DNA from: Oscillatoriaceae cyanobacterium Prado104
Lineage (GTDB): Bacteria > Cyanobacteriota > Cyanobacteriia > Cyanobacteriales > Microcoleaceae
Length of the DNA stretch: 64,000 nucleotides
Assembly: GCA_025454405.1 (NCBI GenBank)
Contig: JALOON010000056.1
Span: forward strand, 1-64,000
Reading direction: 5' to 3'
Every line of letters starts with the position of its first letter. Within the stretch, counting starts at the first letter, position 1. Positions 8,901 through 18,172 of this stretch are shown here, piece by piece. Below the pieces are notes generated by a model. That model was not told where the DNA came from. It ran no database searches and saw only the letters and a list, made by a program, of their open reading frames with translations. Both the position numbers and the translations under genes were made by a program.

Positions 8901-11147
8901 AATTCCGTCAGCTACAGGTACATTGAGAACTGTATTCGGACGGATATTGTAAGTGTCGGGATTGCCGATCGGCGGATTATTCGTAATGTTAATTACAAAT
9001 GTTTGATTTGCCGAAGTATCGACACCGCCGTTAGCCGTACCGCCGTTATCTGTGAGGTTTAAGGTGATATTTGCCGTGCCGGTAACACCTGCTGCGGGGG
9101 TAAAAGTTAGTTGTCCTGAAGGGTCGATCGCGGGCGATACGCTAAATAAAGCACCATTGTCATTTCCTACTACTTGAAAGCTGATAATTTGTGTTGATTC
9201 GTTAGCGGGTCCCGGAGAAATTGCCGTCGCCCATCCGGGGAAAGTTTGCGCGCCGGAATTGCGGTTGAGAGTAACATCCGATCCTTTGATAAATGATGGT
9301 GCATCGTTGACTGGATTGACCGTGAAGGTCGATGTTATCGCATTAGTGCTAAAAGGTGTTGTTCCCCCGGTAATAGAAGCATCAACGCCCCCTGTACCGC
9401 TAGCGACGCCGTTACTTCCATCCCATGCCCGAAAGGTAATTGTTGGTTCGCTGCCGAGGGTACTGTAATAGTCTGGATTGGGTACAAAGCGGACTCTCGG
9501 AAGCATCCGCATCTCTAAGTAAACTTGGCTGAGGTTGATGTTAGCTTGGGCTGAAGTAGAATTGTCGCCAAGGAATAGAAAGTTAGGGGTTTCGTAAGGG
9601 TCTATCGCACCTGTAAATGCAGAATAATCTCGCAGCGGGCCGCTTAATACGGAGGCACCGCCAAACATCGGGCTGCCGTCGTTAACCTCGCTAAAAAGAG
9701 AGTAATTGTCTCCTTCAATGGTGAGAGTGTAAATAGTAGCGCGGTTGATATCGTAAGAAATATTTTCGGCTGGCAGAAATAAGCCGTTCGTTTGTCCGCC
9801 TGGGTTGGGAGTAATGCCGTCTCCTTTTGCAAAGATATTTCCCGTAGTTGCAGATAGTTGTTGGAAACCGAGTTCAATTGCTTTGCGATCGCTCGTAACA
9901 ACAACTATACTAAAACCAGCTTCATTCTGATTGCTCCGCGATTCTGAAATAATTTGAAGACTAAAAGATATGTTAAATCCAAGACTTGTAGAGCCAGCAT
10001 TGCGATCGAGTACGGGAAATGACGGATTTACAAGAGTTCCTAAAGCAGTATGGTTGCTGTATCCCGCATAGATACTATTAGCAGCAGTGCTGTTTAAATT
10101 AGCTCCTTTACCGCTATATATTTCTGAAGCTGTAGTGGTGGGAGAAACAGCATTTAAGTTGGTTAAATCCAGCCAACCTTGAGAACTCGGAGTGTTGCCT
10201 GCTAAGTTATTATAAAAAACAGTCGGACCGAGTACAGTTGCTGAACTGTCAGAAACTGTACCGAAATCCGTCCAAGTATTGCCACCGTTAGTTGAAAATT
10301 TCCAAGTGCCGTTAGTAGTGTCTGTTTCGGTGACTGCAATACCGTAAGGATATCCATTAATATCGGCTGCCAGCTCGGAAAGATACACCTGAAAAGGAAA
10401 TCCCCCATTATTTACAGCGAGTGAATCTTCGTTTATGGATATCGGCGCAAAAAGACTAGAAATATCCACATTTGCATCCACAATTGGAGCGCTGTTAACC
10501 TGTGGGTTTCTCAGACTATTAATATAAATAGTGTTAATTCCGCCGTTGGGCAGACCGATCGAACCCGCACTATTTACAGAATAATTAGCTGTTCGATTGA
10601 GACCGCCGATCGCGCTGGGAAATTCGACATTCGCACCGTTATTCGGAGCGGCAATTTTAACTTTAGATTCAAAACCAAATGCTCCTGAAACATTTGTCGG
10701 CCAGCCGATCGAATCAACAGATGTAGTTCCCGTACTGCTAGTATCTACCCACACCACATCCGATGCTGCAAAATCCCCTCCCAAAGGGTTGGAACCGACT
10801 AAAACATTATTGAGATACGTACCGCCAGTACCGTTATTTATCAGCAATTGAATGTTCCAATCAGCATCATTTCCGTCCGGTACGGGATTGTAAGCAACAT
10901 CGTTGGTTGAAAATACATCGGAACCCCCGATCGCAATTATTGTTCCTGCTTTGAATACAGAAGCAATGCTCGCCATGTTGGTAAACTGATAAGCAGAATT
11001 TTTCTTTGTTAGTGCGCCACTAGAATCGCCGACAAAAAAACTTTGAAGTTGCGATGCGGTTAAATCTTCAGTTAACAGCAATTCGACGTACTCATTGCTC
11101 TGAAATTGCCCGTTTCTTCGGAACTCGTTAATAATTATTTGCCCCAT
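5904..11147 (-). CDS. Giant secreted RTX protein with Ig-like, Calx-beta and Ser/Pro-rich regions
   Basis: This 1747-residue protein begins [11 protein letters not shown]; the frame is open to 11213 but the ATG at 11147 is the better start. Order of parts: an N-terminal region of uncertain type (1-600); one cadherin/Ig-like domain (about 605-720); four near-identical Ig-like repeats (about 720-1100), each with ANDSDxDxDxLTA and YTPNPGFxGxDSFTY; one Calx-beta domain (about 1100-1200); a 200-residue linker of PSPTPSG hexapeptides; and at least ten RTX calcium-binding nonapeptides (about 1450-1690; e.g. [17 protein letters not shown]). No classical signal peptide is visible, which fits type I secretion through a C-terminal signal, a known route for RTX proteins. 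It is probably a surface or sheath protein; no secretion genes are nearby. Confidence 0.9.
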   Translation of the reverse strand: MGQIIINEFRRNGQFQSNEYVELLLTEDLTASQLQSFFVGDSSGALTKKNSAYQFTNMASIASVFKAGTIIAIGGSDVFSTNDVAYNPVPDGNDADWNIQLLINNGTGGTYLNNVLVGSNPLGGDFAASDVVWVDTSSTGTTSVDSIGWPTNVSGAFGFESKVKIAAPNNGANVEFPSAIGGLNRTANYSVNSAGSIGLPNGGINTIYINSLRNPQVNSAPIVDANVDISSLFAPISINEDSLAVNNGGFPFQVYLSELAADINGYPYGIAVTETDTTNGTWKFSTNGGNTWTDFGTVSDSSATVLGPTVFYNNLAGNTPSSQGWLDLTNLNAVSPTTTASEIYSGKGANLNSTAANSIYAGYSNHTALGTLVNPSFPVLDRNAGSTSLGFNISFSLQIISESRSNQNEAGFSIVVVTSDRKAIELGFQQLSATTGNIFAKGDGITPNPGGQTNGLFLPAENISYDINRATIYTLTIEGDNYSLFSEVNDGSPMFGGASVLSGPLRDYSAFTGAIDPYETPNFLFLGDNSTSAQANINLSQVYLEMRMLPRVRFVPNPDYYSTLGSEPTITFRAWDGSNGVASGTGGVDASITGGTTPFSTNAITSTFTVNPVNDAPSFIKGSDVTLNRNSGAQTFPGWATAISPGPANESTQIISFQVVGNDNGALFSVSPAIDPSGQLTFTPAAGVTGTANITLNLTDNGGTANGGVDTSANQTFVINITNNPPIGNPDTYNIRPNTVLNVPVADGILTNDSDSDGDSLTANLLTNPSSGTLSFNNDGSFTYTPNPGFIGTDSFTYSVSDGVATAPTTVNINVTNNIPIVLNDSYNIIHDRVLNVPAVGVLANDSDSDRDLLTANLVTNPNNGSIALNSDGAFSYTPNPGFVGQDSFTYNASDGVETASGIVNIDVTNIPPIALIDTYNTLHSRVLNVPVAGGVLANDSDLDSDVLTANLVANPNNGSIALNNDGSFSYTPNPGFAGLDSFTYSISDGIATAQTIASINVTNSLPIALIDDYNTPEGQTLNVPVATGVLANDSDLDGDLLTANIVTNPTNGTLNFNSDGSFSYTPNPGFSGLDSFTYSAGDGAESTQSTANINVIKAGTFNFSATNYRVDENGGLATITVTRADSASEAAVSYSTIDGTANAGSDYNSTSGTLNFGIGENSQTFAVQIIDNSEIEGDETVNLSFNNPTNGFDLGAVSSAVLTIVDTTPTPTPEPTPTPRPSETPTPTPSGTPTPTPSGTPTPTPSGTSTPTPSGSPSPTPSGSQSPTPSGSQSPTPAGSPSPTPSGTPSPTPAGSPSPTPSGTPSPTPAGSPSPTPSGSPTPSPTPSGSPSPTPSGSPNPTPSGSPSPTPSESPNPTPSGSPSPTPSESPNPTPSGSPSPTPSGSPSPTPSGTPAGAGTGAPPLPIAGETPTGTTSDPVGETPTNLPISAAEDCICDRLNLPDRASIINPNIAENTLTGTDGKDTIIGSNTNNNINGLNGSDLLIGLFGSDNIYGGIASSVSIGSDADSDTIFGNENNDYILGHAGNDVIYAGKDDDRAIAGKDNDLIWGDKGSDTLLGDEGDDSLFGGNSDPAEGDFTGKDLLFGDNGNDVLYGEESEDTLIGGEDNDLVHGGKDSDLICGDAGSDLLFGDLGSDTLYGGKGDDSLTGGIGDDWLAGDGGNNTLQGGSGRDYFVLNAGEDIDIIADFIKGEDVLVLTGGLTFDRLRIVQENSATLIGIAGTNRVLAVLNGVEVRAIEQQDFTAI
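6935..7530 (-). repeat. 18-bp tandem repeat coding the Ser/Pro-rich linker of the RTX protein
   Basis: About thirty 18-bp units, each coding a hexapeptide of the [18 protein letters not shown] type, lie in tandem. Silent and T/S/N substitutions are shuffled in blocks, a sign of slippage and unequal exchange. The GC-rich periodic DNA creates long but meaningless open frames on the other strand. Confidence 0.85.
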
Positions 11148-11462
11148 GTAGATGCACCTAAATTTCCCATGAAAAATAGTTTTGCTATGCCAACCCCTGC
11201 CACCCTCTAACAAGCTACCTAAATCGATTGTTTCCCGGCTTGCTGGCGCAATTTTTTTGAAACCAGATCGTTATTATGTGTCGTAAAAAGCGAACCTAAA
11301 TATTACCCGTAAAGATGAGCTTTGTCAAGAGATCCGATCGAACAGAAAATATACAAAGGGCGGGTTCGCCGAGATCTCTGAGCAAAATGAGAGCAGCGGA
11401 CTTAAGTCCCTACTACGAACCGTTTCGATCGAGAGTATTAGTTAGTTACTTAGTTTTTAAAC
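11148..11462. other. Upstream region of the RTX gene
   Basis: No gene can be supported. Around 11357-11374 a fragment reads GGGCGGGTTCGCC, matching the start of the 60-bp repeat found at 23249, 34903 and 63023, but the second half is not preserved. A plus-strand frame at 11315-11515 runs into the tRNA and is not credible. Confidence 0.5.
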
Positions 11463-11550
11463 GGAGAGGGAGGGATTTGAACCCTCGAGGGATGTTAACA
11501 CCCCTAACAGATTAGCAATCTGCCGCTTTCGACCACTCAGCCACCTCTCC
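11463..11550 (-). tRNA. tRNA-Ser(GCU)
   Basis: Read on the minus strand, the 88-nt gene folds as a class II tRNA. The acceptor GGAGAGG pairs with CCTCTCC, the anticodon stem-loop reads CAGATT-GCT-AATCTG (anticodon GCU), a long variable arm (GGGGTGTTAACATCCC) is present, and the T-loop is GGTTCAAATCC. The CCA end is not encoded. It would decode AGC/AGU codons. Confidence 0.96.
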
Positions 11551-11725
11551 AAGATGACGGTATCTTATACTAGCACGCGCTCCCCGCGTTTGTAAACCCT
11601 TACACCAAAAAATCCCCAATCCCATACCAGTTATAGCATTCGCCCCGCGATCGGCGATTTAAATTCAGGTGAAGAGGGAGAGAGGGGGAGATGGGGAGAG
11701 GGGGAGAGGGGGAAAGGGGGAGAGG

Positions 11726-11842
11726 GGAAGTTCTGAGTTTTAAGTTTTGAGTTGTGAATTTTGAACTGTCTTTAACTCAAAACTCAAAATTCACGCACTC
11801 AAAACTCCTTACCAACGATTGACTATCAACTATCAACTATTA
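11726..11842. repeat. Palindromic heptamer module docked on the patatin stop codon (copy 1)
   Basis: The module starts GGAAGTTCTGAG and ends with TATCAAC heptamers that include the stop codon (11840-11842) of the patatin gene. Its core is a 22-bp hairpin with AGTTTTGAG and GTGAATTTTGA in one arm and their complements in the other, and a loop containing ACTGTCTTTAACT. A GGGGGAGA low-complexity tract (11670-11725) adjoins it. Sister copies are at 13008 (inverted), 14594 and 61410. Confidence 0.85.
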
Positions 11843-12976
11843 ACTGCCTGCTTCTTCCCCAAAGCCCCTCGCTTTCAAGTGTTTTTCCCAACTGAAATTG
11901 GGGCTCAAAAAGAATCTTTTTGTCTGCAAATATCCCAGGCGGTAAAGGTGAGATTTTTGCTGGGCATCGAGGTTAAAATTTGTCGTCGTCACCTTAGCTT
12001 CAGTCACGTCAATGTTAATCACCCTGCCTTTATCCATCTCTCGCTGGTGATAGCGGTCTCTCGCTCTCATCATTGTAGTAAACATTGCCGACAATATCGA
12101 TACCGGATGTTGAATCTTGATTTGACTTTCAATTCCAGTATCTACCAACCGGAAGCCAAAAGTAAACCAGCGGGGCGGGATGGGCGTGGAACCGGATTGC
12201 CTGTCGTAAATCCACAGCGGAAAATTGCTGAGAATTCCCCCATCAACAATCAAATCGTTACCCAGTTTTCCCGGTTCAAAAAACAGCGGAATGCTCATCG
12301 ACAGGCGCACAGCTTCAGCTACGCTAAAATCTTCAGGGTTTCTGTAGCCCAACTCTTCGTGCAATGCTGGGGAATCTGCCGATTCTCGCCGCCGCAAATC
12401 GTCGGGAATTACCAACATTTCACCTCTGGTTAAATTGGAGATGACTAATTTTAATTCTCGGTCTTTTGACAGTTTTTTGACATCTGCAAACGTTCGCAAT
12501 TTACCTTTAGCGAGGGTTTCTTCCAGCCACAGGCGGAAAGGCAGGGAAGAATATTCTCCCATCTGGCGGCTGACTGTTAAAAACAGCAGCGTCCACACCG
12601 GAGATTGCAAGTCATCTGCCGGGTCGCCATTTAAAATTAGAGGGCTGTTTTTTTGAGTTAAAAATATATTGTAATCGAGCTGTGCCAACAATTCTTCTAA
12701 TTCGTCAAATGACAAATCTGTTGCGAGTACAGCGGCAGTAATTGCACCTGCAGAAGTGCCTGCCAATTTTCGCCAGCGGATGCCCAAATCGCTGCAGCAG
12801 CGGAGTGCTCCTAGGAATGCGACTCCGCGCACGCCTCCGCCTTCAAAAACGCCGTCGGCGTAAATTTGACCGTTTTCGTCAGGTGGCGGAAATTTGCTGA
12901 GAATTGTTCTTCTCTCAGCTTCGGAAATCCTGAGGCCTGGTTCTTGCAAAATTTGCTGCGGATGCCAATTAGTCAT
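11840..12976 (-). CDS. Patatin-like phospholipase
   Basis: This 378-residue protein is a patatin-fold serine lipid acyl hydrolase. The oxyanion-hole motif GGGVRG is at residues 46-51, the nucleophile elbow GTSAG at 73-77 (Ser75), and the partner aspartate lies in DGG at 245-247, so the Ser-Asp dyad is complete. No signal peptide is visible; the family includes both cytosolic and membrane-attached enzymes acting on phospholipids or galactolipids. It is on the same strand as mscS and alr, but repeat-rich gaps separate them. The last codons (GSS-type end, EEAGS) run directly into TATCAAC heptamer repeats, so the stop codon is part of a repeat. Confidence 0.9.
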   Translation of the reverse strand: MTNWHPQQILQEPGLRISEAERRTILSKFPPPDENGQIYADGVFEGGGVRGVAFLGALRCCSDLGIRWRKLAGTSAGAITAAVLATDLSFDELEELLAQLDYNIFLTQKNSPLILNGDPADDLQSPVWTLLFLTVSRQMGEYSSLPFRLWLEETLAKGKLRTFADVKKLSKDRELKLVISNLTRGEMLVIPDDLRRRESADSPALHEELGYRNPEDFSVAEAVRLSMSIPLFFEPGKLGNDLIVDGGILSNFPLWIYDRQSGSTPIPPRWFTFGFRLVDTGIESQIKIQHPVSILSAMFTTMMRARDRYHQREMDKGRVINIDVTEAKVTTTNFNLDAQQKSHLYRLGYLQTKRFFLSPNFSWEKHLKARGFGEEAGS

Positions 12977-13007
12977 GGGATTTTAGATTGGTAATTGGTA
13001 ATCGAGC

Positions 13008-13155
13008 GGGAGTTTTGAGTTTTAAATTTTGAGTTTTGAGTTAAAGACTGTTCAAAATTCAAAACTCAAAACTGAGAACTCCCGAAAACTCTCAACTGTT
13101 AATTGTTAACTCTCAACTTCCTCAAAACTCAAAACTCCCGAAAACTCAAAACTCA
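13008..13155. repeat. Palindromic heptamer module (copy 4, inverted) plus AAAACTC heptamers
   Basis: The segment 13008-13085 is the same hairpin module as at 11726 but in opposite orientation: the loop reads TTGAGTTAAAGACTGT, the complement of the other copies. Then CTCAACTGTTAATTG-type and AAAACTC heptamers follow up to and including the mscS stop codon (TCA at 13153-13155). Confidence 0.8.
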
Positions 13156-13992
13156 AAACTCCCCTTTAGCATCCATTGCTTCCTTAACGTGCTGTTGAAC
13201 TTGCGATCGCACTTGTTCGTAAGCCAGCGCTGCACACCAAGGGCGAAGAGATAAAATAGTTGAATCTGGGGTAATTTCCAGTACCAAACAAGTAGGTGCG
13301 GGTTCGTCCAAAACCAGGGGATGAGATTTGGCAATTTCCAAAAACTCAGCTACAGTTGGAGCGATCGCTCGATTGCCGATATCGATCCTGATATCTACCC
13401 GCCGTGTCCCCATTGCGGTAGTATTTTTCAGCGTACCGTTAAATAGCTGGTTGTTGGGTACTATAATTTTAACTCGATCGTCCGTCAATACGGTTGTGGA
13501 AAAAATGCCGATGCTGTCCACCACTCCTTTTACTTCTGCTGCTTCTATAGTATCTCCCACTTCAAAAGGTCGCAAACTAATCAGCATGACTCCAGCGGCA
13601 AAGTGCGACAGCGTATTTTGCCAAGCCAAACCGATGGCTAAACCTGCAGCACCAACTACCGCTACTACACTGGTAGTTTGAATTCCCAACTGACTCAAAG
13701 CGGCGATTACTCCCACTATTAAAATCGCAATTTCCGCAGCTTGAACTAAGAATTTTCGCAGGGTTGTTTGGGTGCGACTGAGGGCTTTGCGAGTGACGCT
13801 GCCGGCAATGCCGATCGCAAATCTGGTGATTAATAAAATGCCGATCGCCCATAACAGTTGAGGTACTATTTTAAATCCCAAATCTATCAGTTTTGTTGAG
13901 AAATCTTGGGCTACTTGCAGTGCTTGGATTTTTTCTGTAGTTAACTGCACTGGCAAGGTTTGGGCTATTAGTAGAAGTCTGAGGGATGTCAT
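13153..13992 (-). CDS. MscS-family mechanosensitive ion channel
   Basis: This 279-residue membrane protein has three hydrophobic helices in its first half, including the Gly/Ala-rich pore-lining segment SVVAVVGAAGLAIGLAWQ, followed by the beta domain (RPFEVGDTIEAAEVKGVVDSIGIF and VPNNQLFNGTLKN) typical of small MscS channels. Such channels open under membrane tension and release solutes during hypo-osmotic shock. The ATG at 13992 (MTSLRLLL) gives the usual length; an upstream in-frame start at 14145 would add 51 residues unlike the family. The C-terminus ends GEF because the stop codon falls inside the AAAACTC heptamer repeat, so the last residues are repeat-derived. Confidence 0.92.
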   Translation of the reverse strand: MTSLRLLLIAQTLPVQLTTEKIQALQVAQDFSTKLIDLGFKIVPQLLWAIGILLITRFAIGIAGSVTRKALSRTQTTLRKFLVQAAEIAILIVGVIAALSQLGIQTTSVVAVVGAAGLAIGLAWQNTLSHFAAGVMLISLRPFEVGDTIEAAEVKGVVDSIGIFSTTVLTDDRVKIIVPNNQLFNGTLKNTTAMGTRRVDIRIDIGNRAIAPTVAEFLEIAKSHPLVLDEPAPTCLVLEITPDSTILSLRPWCAALAYEQVRSQVQQHVKEAMDAKGEF

Positions 13993-14229
13993 GTCAATTG
14001 TTGGTAGTTGGTTAATGCTGTTTTCGATAAGCTGTTTCGCCTTTAAACTGGGATTTGACCCAAACTTGCCAGTTCCCTGAAATCTTTGTCTGTTGCCTAT
14101 TGACTGTTGCCTGTTCCCTCCCTCTGCAAAAGATTTTAGATGCAAAACAGCTTATCGTTTTGAGAGTTAGTCGATCTTTTGGAGAATCGGTCGATTGTGC
14201 CGGGAGTCGGTCGATCGTTCCGAGAGCCC

Positions 14230-14363
14230 GACAGGGGTTGCAAACCCCTGTCTCATAGCTAAAGTCCTCTCGAAGAGGACTAAAATCGAGCGTAATTCCC
14301 CTCGTAATTAACAGTCGGTTTTTAACCGACTTTAGCTGTGAGGCAGGGGTTTAAACCCCTGCC
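14230..14363. repeat. Cluster of four nested hairpins
   Basis: Four perfect or near-perfect palindromes follow one another: GACAGGGGTT/AACCCCTGTC (14230-14252), AGTCCTCT/AGAGGACT (14263-14281), AGTCGGTT/AACCGACT (14313-14331) and GGCAGGGGTTT/AAACCCCTGCC (14342-14363). The first and last can also pair with each other, closing the cluster into a cloverleaf-like fold. It is a mobile or regulatory palindromic repeat of unknown role in the 700-base gap between alr and mscS; no gene is visible in that gap. Confidence 0.75.
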
Positions 14364-14593
14364 GGACTGACGGAATGCGAGTTTAATCTGGTTGCTGGCA
14401 ATTAGAGTAGGGCGCGTCTCTGTGATAATTATAGCTATTTACAAATAGCTCATAGCAACGCACTATATCGCGATAAAAACTGCACCCTCAACTGTCAACT
14501 GTCATGCACGTCAACTGGTAAGGTGCGGATCTATTAAATTGTCGGTTTTTTTTGGGATTGTTGGTGGCGGTGCACCCTACGACAACTGTCAGA

Positions 14594-14695
14594 GGAAGTT
14601 CTGAGTTTTAAGTTTTAAGTTTTGAATAAAAAACTGTCTTTAACTCAAAATTCAAAACTCAAAACTCCTTACCAAATGTCAACCGTCAACTGTCA
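14594..14695. repeat. Palindromic heptamer module docked on the alr stop codon (copy 2)
   Basis: The copy starts GGAAGTTCTGAG, has the loop ACTGTCTTTAACTC, then ACTCCTTACCAA, and ends in TGTCAAC heptamers that contain the alr stop (TCA, 14693-14695). The stem has two mismatches in 18 bp. Confidence 0.85.
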
Positions 14696-15892
14696 ACTAT
14701 TTACAGCTACTCTGGGCAATCGATGTTTGAAACCGCAGAGAATTTCCCAAGAAATAGTTCCTAAAGTCTCGGCCCAATCGTCAGCAGTAATTTGATTTTG
14801 TCCGTCATTTCCCAACAGCGTCACCACTTCTCCAACTTCTAAATCGGGAATCGCCGACACATCTAACATCAATTGATCCATCGTCACCGCACCTACTTGC
14901 GGCACAAATTTACCCCTGACTAAAACTTGCATTTTATTGGAAAGATTGCGCGGAATTCCGTCAGCATAGCCGATGCCAACTACAGCTATTTGCGTTGGCT
15001 TTTTGGCAATAAATTGATAGCCGTAACTGACCCCAGTTCCTGCTGCAATTGTTTTCACTTGCGTTACCCTTGCTCTTACTTGCATTGCTGGCTTTAAACG
15101 GACGATCGACCGTAAATGCGCGGCTGGATAAAGACCGTAGGTAGCCAAACCAACTCGCACTAAATCGTAGTGCAAATTGGCGTCAGTGAGGGCTGCGGCA
15201 GAGTTAGCTAAATGCAAGCGCGGCGGGTTAATTCCTGCTAGCTTAATTTGAGAAATTGCCATTTCAAATCGAGCGTGCTGCTCTTGCATTACGGTGCGAT
15301 CGGGACTGTCGGCTGTGGCAAAATGAGAGTAAATGCTGGCTAATTTTAAATTCGGCAATCGATTGACTAACTGCACGAATTGTGTTGCTTCTTGCCAGGG
15401 CATTCCCAAACGAGACATCCCCGTATCTAACTTAGCATGAACTAGCAAAGATCGATCGATATCGCCCAAAACTTCCGAAAAAATTAGAGCTTGTTTCGGA
15501 GTACAAATAGTCGGCTGCAATTGCCAGTGCGCGATCGCTTTTACTTGTTCCGATGTATGCGTCGCCCCCAACAGTAAAATTGGCGCTTCAATTCCCGCTT
15601 TCCGCAGTTCAATTCCCTCGGGAATTGTTGCCACTCCCAACCAACTCGCACCCGCTTCCAAAACAGTTTGACTGACAGCGATCGCACCGTGTCCGTAAGC
15701 ATCGGCCTTGACAACTGCCATTAGTTGTGTTTGAGGAGATAAGATACTTTTAACCTGTTTTACATTGCTATCTAAAGCTGCTAAATCAATTTCTACCCAA
15801 GCCCGATCGCACAATCCGTCGTAACCGCCCAGCACCGTTTGACGGGCTGCTTTTGTTGCTGTTTCTGCGGGCGTTTGTTCTTCACTCAACAT
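14693..15892 (-). CDS. alr: Alanine racemase
   Basis: This PLP-dependent enzyme of 399 residues interconverts L- and D-alanine, supplying D-Ala for peptidoglycan in the cytoplasm. The PLP lysine is in AVVKADAYGHG (Lys62), followed by SWLGVATIPEGIELR; the second catalytic tyrosine is in SYGYQF, and GIGYADGIPRN marks the phosphate-binding side. The length is normal for the family. The ATG at 15892 is the first possible start and gives a cyanobacterial-type N-terminus of about 30 residues before the barrel. The C-terminal VAVNS ends in a stop codon that lies in heptamer repeats. It appears to be transcribed alone. Confidence 0.95.
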   Translation of the reverse strand: MLSEEQTPAETATKAARQTVLGGYDGLCDRAWVEIDLAALDSNVKQVKSILSPQTQLMAVVKADAYGHGAIAVSQTVLEAGASWLGVATIPEGIELRKAGIEAPILLLGATHTSEQVKAIAHWQLQPTICTPKQALIFSEVLGDIDRSLLVHAKLDTGMSRLGMPWQEATQFVQLVNRLPNLKLASIYSHFATADSPDRTVMQEQHARFEMAISQIKLAGINPPRLHLANSAAALTDANLHYDLVRVGLATYGLYPAAHLRSIVRLKPAMQVRARVTQVKTIAAGTGVSYGYQFIAKKPTQIAVVGIGYADGIPRNLSNKMQVLVRGKFVPQVGAVTMDQLMLDVSAIPDLEVGEVVTLLGNDGQNQITADDWAETLGTISWEILCGFKHRLPRVAVNS

Positions 15893-16348
15893 TGTAATTC
15901 ACTCCTCTGTACTCACACCGATCGAAACCTATCGGAGATTTTACCCGAAATTATAATAAAATTTTCCCTTTCATCAACTTCATACCAGTTTCAAAAAGCT
16001 AGATCGTTAAACAGTTGACAGCAAACAGTTGATAGTTGTTCGGGAGTTTTGAGAGCGGATTGAGACAACCGGATTGGGACAAGCGGATTGGGGCAAGTAT
16101 GTTTTGAGTTTTGAGTTGAGCGGATTGGGGCAAGTATGAGTTTTGAGCTGAGAGTTTTGAGTTGACAGTTGACGTGCATGACAGTTGATAGTTTACCTGC
16201 ATGACAGCTATGCAACCGCAAGCAGCCCAAGTCTGCGGTTATCGATCGTTGACAATCGTTCACAATTCTTTAATCGAAAATCGAAAATCGAAAATCGAAA
16301 ATTGTATTGGCTGGTGTATCATATCACCAAAACTATCGGGGTAAAATT
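15893..16348. other. Repeat-rich gap between alr and the propeller gene
   Basis: Between about 16030 and 16210 this divergent intergenic region holds three copies of GGATTGGGGCAAG-type units mixed with AGTTTTGAG heptamers and TGACAGTTGA heptamers. From 16268 on it has AATCGAAAATCGAA repeats of 9 bases. No gene or RNA can be supported. The promoters of both flanking genes should lie here but are obscured by the repeats. Confidence 0.55.
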
Positions 16349-18007
16349 ATGGACGGATTGGCATACCTGCATTTAGCTGAAAGTTGGGCAACACCTGCAA
16401 ATCCAACTCCAACGCTTAACTGGAAAACTCATCTAAATTATTCCGCTGCTGCTACTTTACTTTTATTGACGATCGCTCTCATAATTACCAATTCAGTCAT
16501 TCCCGCATTCGCGCTCAAAAGAGGCGATGTTGGCCCGGAAGTTGCCCAACTTCAGAAAACCCTGAAAGACGCAGGATATTTTCGCGGTAGGGCTACAGGA
16601 TTTTACGGTTCCCTCACTGCGGCGGCGGTGAGAAGGTTTCAAGCAGACAACAATCTCAAAATTGACGGTATTGTCGGCCCTCAAACCTTATCGGCGCTGA
16701 AAATTGGGCCGGAAAATGCTAAATCGGAACCCGATGCTAACATATCGCCAAAGGTCGATCGAGCTGCTTCACCTTCTACAGCACCAGCCAAGCCCGATCC
16801 GGCAAAAAATCCAAACAGACAACAGGTAAAACTCCCGACTTTACTGGATAATAATATTCCGTTTCCTGCAGCAAGCGAAAGTCCCGATCGCATCAAAGAC
16901 ACAGATAAGGAAACTCCCGAAAAGCCGCTATTTCAAAATCGCCACTCCCCGCAAACAGCAGAAAATAGCGATCGAAAACGCCCGAGAAAACTGGTCAATT
17001 CACCGGAAATTAACGATCGCGAGATGAAGCTCGTCAAAACTATTTACGGCAAAATTTCGCCGAAATCAATAGTTTATTCGGGAGACGGTTTGTTTTTTGC
17101 TCAAAACATGATGTACAGCCACACTGTTACTGTTTACGACAGAAATTTTAACCTAGTCAAAACCATTCCCGATACAGTAAAATTAGCAAACTACGGTTTT
17201 GCCAAATTCAAGGGCAATTATCAAGGCGCGCCGGTGGAAGCAGCTTTTTCCACAGATGGCAAATACGCCTATGTATCCAACTATCAAATGTACGGTGCTG
17301 GGTTTAACAATCCCGGCAGCGACAGGTGTTCTCCGAGGGGAAAACACGACGAAAGTTTCATGTACCGCATCAACACCGAAACTTTAAAAATTGACAAAAT
17401 AATTGAAGTAGGTGCAGTTCCCAAATTCAATGCAGTTTCGCCGGACAATCGTTTAGTGCTGGCGAGCAATTGGTGCAGTTGGGATTTGAGCGTAGTAGAT
17501 GCTGAGAAAAACCGCGAAATCAAGCGAGTGAAATTGGGTGCGTATCCGCGCGGGATTGTTGTTACTCCCGATTCAAAAACTGCCTACGTTGCGGTTATGG
17601 GTTCTGCCAATATTGCCAGAGTTAACCTCAAAGATTATTCGGTAAAATGGCTGAGAAATATCGGCAACGCGCCGCGACATTTGACGATCGACCCTAACGG
17701 CAAGTATCTTTACGCTACTTTGAACGGTGAGGGAAATGTGGCAAAGATAGATATCGCAACGGGCAAAGTTGTAGATAAAGTTACTACGGGCGAAGCACCT
17801 CGCAGCATGACGATTTCCGATGATGGCAAGCATATTTACGTTGTCAATTATTTCTCGAATACTGTGAGTAAAGTGCGCACCAGTGACATGAAAGTGCGGG
17901 ATACTGTGAGGGTTAATGCAAGTCCGATCGGAATTACTTACGATCCGCAAACCGATCGAGTTTGGGTAGCTTGCTATTCGGGCAGCATCATGGTGTTTCA
18001 GGATTGA
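16349..18007 (+). CDS. Peptidoglycan-binding domain plus YVTN beta-propeller protein
   Basis: This 552-residue protein starts at the ATG MDGLAYLHLAES, preceded by GGGG; a longer frame from 16307 uses a weak start. A hydrophobic segment (about residues 31-55, ending PAFALKRG) looks like an uncleaved anchor or signal peptide. It is followed by a PG_binding_1 domain (about 56-118; GDVGPEVAQLQKTLKDAGYF, IDGIVGPQTLSALK), a 110-residue Pro/Asp/Lys-rich linker, and a propeller made of YVTN-type repeats (from about 230; e.g. KYAYVSNYQM, KTAYVAVMGSANIARV, KHIYVVNYFSNTVSKV). The most likely role is a cell-wall-bound periplasmic or surface propeller; the ligand is unknown. Confidence 0.88.
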   Translation: MDGLAYLHLAESWATPANPTPTLNWKTHLNYSAAATLLLLTIALIITNSVIPAFALKRGDVGPEVAQLQKTLKDAGYFRGRATGFYGSLTAAAVRRFQADNNLKIDGIVGPQTLSALKIGPENAKSEPDANISPKVDRAASPSTAPAKPDPAKNPNRQQVKLPTLLDNNIPFPAASESPDRIKDTDKETPEKPLFQNRHSPQTAENSDRKRPRKLVNSPEINDREMKLVKTIYGKISPKSIVYSGDGLFFAQNMMYSHTVTVYDRNFNLVKTIPDTVKLANYGFAKFKGNYQGAPVEAAFSTDGKYAYVSNYQMYGAGFNNPGSDRCSPRGKHDESFMYRINTETLKIDKIIEVGAVPKFNAVSPDNRLVLASNWCSWDLSVVDAEKNREIKRVKLGAYPRGIVVTPDSKTAYVAVMGSANIARVNLKDYSVKWLRNIGNAPRHLTIDPNGKYLYATLNGEGNVAKIDIATGKVVDKVTTGEAPRSMTISDDGKHIYVVNYFSNTVSKVRTSDMKVRDTVRVNASPIGITYDPQTDRVWVACYSGSIMVFQD

Positions 18008-18018
18008 TAGCAATGTAA

Positions 18019-18035
18019 GGTGCGCGGTGCGCACC
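18019..18035. repeat. GGTGCGC palindrome
   Basis: The perfect arms GGTGCGC and GCGCACC flank the loop GGT, 12 bases after the stop codon of the propeller gene. The same palindrome occurs after thrS (1333) and after menD (41209, loop ACT). It has no T-tail, so it is not a standard terminator. Confidence 0.7.
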
Positions 18036-18172
18036 CCTAAATCTCATATTCGATCGAACTGGAAACAGGAAAGAGAATCGCGATTAGTAAAATTCAAGAC
18101 AATCTAATTCAGGATGAGCCACAGTGACTCGATCTTAGATATAATCAAGATATTTGGCATAACAAAAAAATT

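Noticed and set aside
11315-11515. 66-codon plus-strand frame
   Set aside because: It overlaps tRNA-Ser and a repeat fragment and has no protein-like features.
11819-12433. 204-codon frame on the plus strand
   Set aside because: It is antisense to the patatin gene, whose motifs are complete on the minus strand.
15893-16348. Short frames in the alr upstream gap
   Set aside because: They are composed of AGTTTTGAG and GGATTGGGGCAAG repeats.
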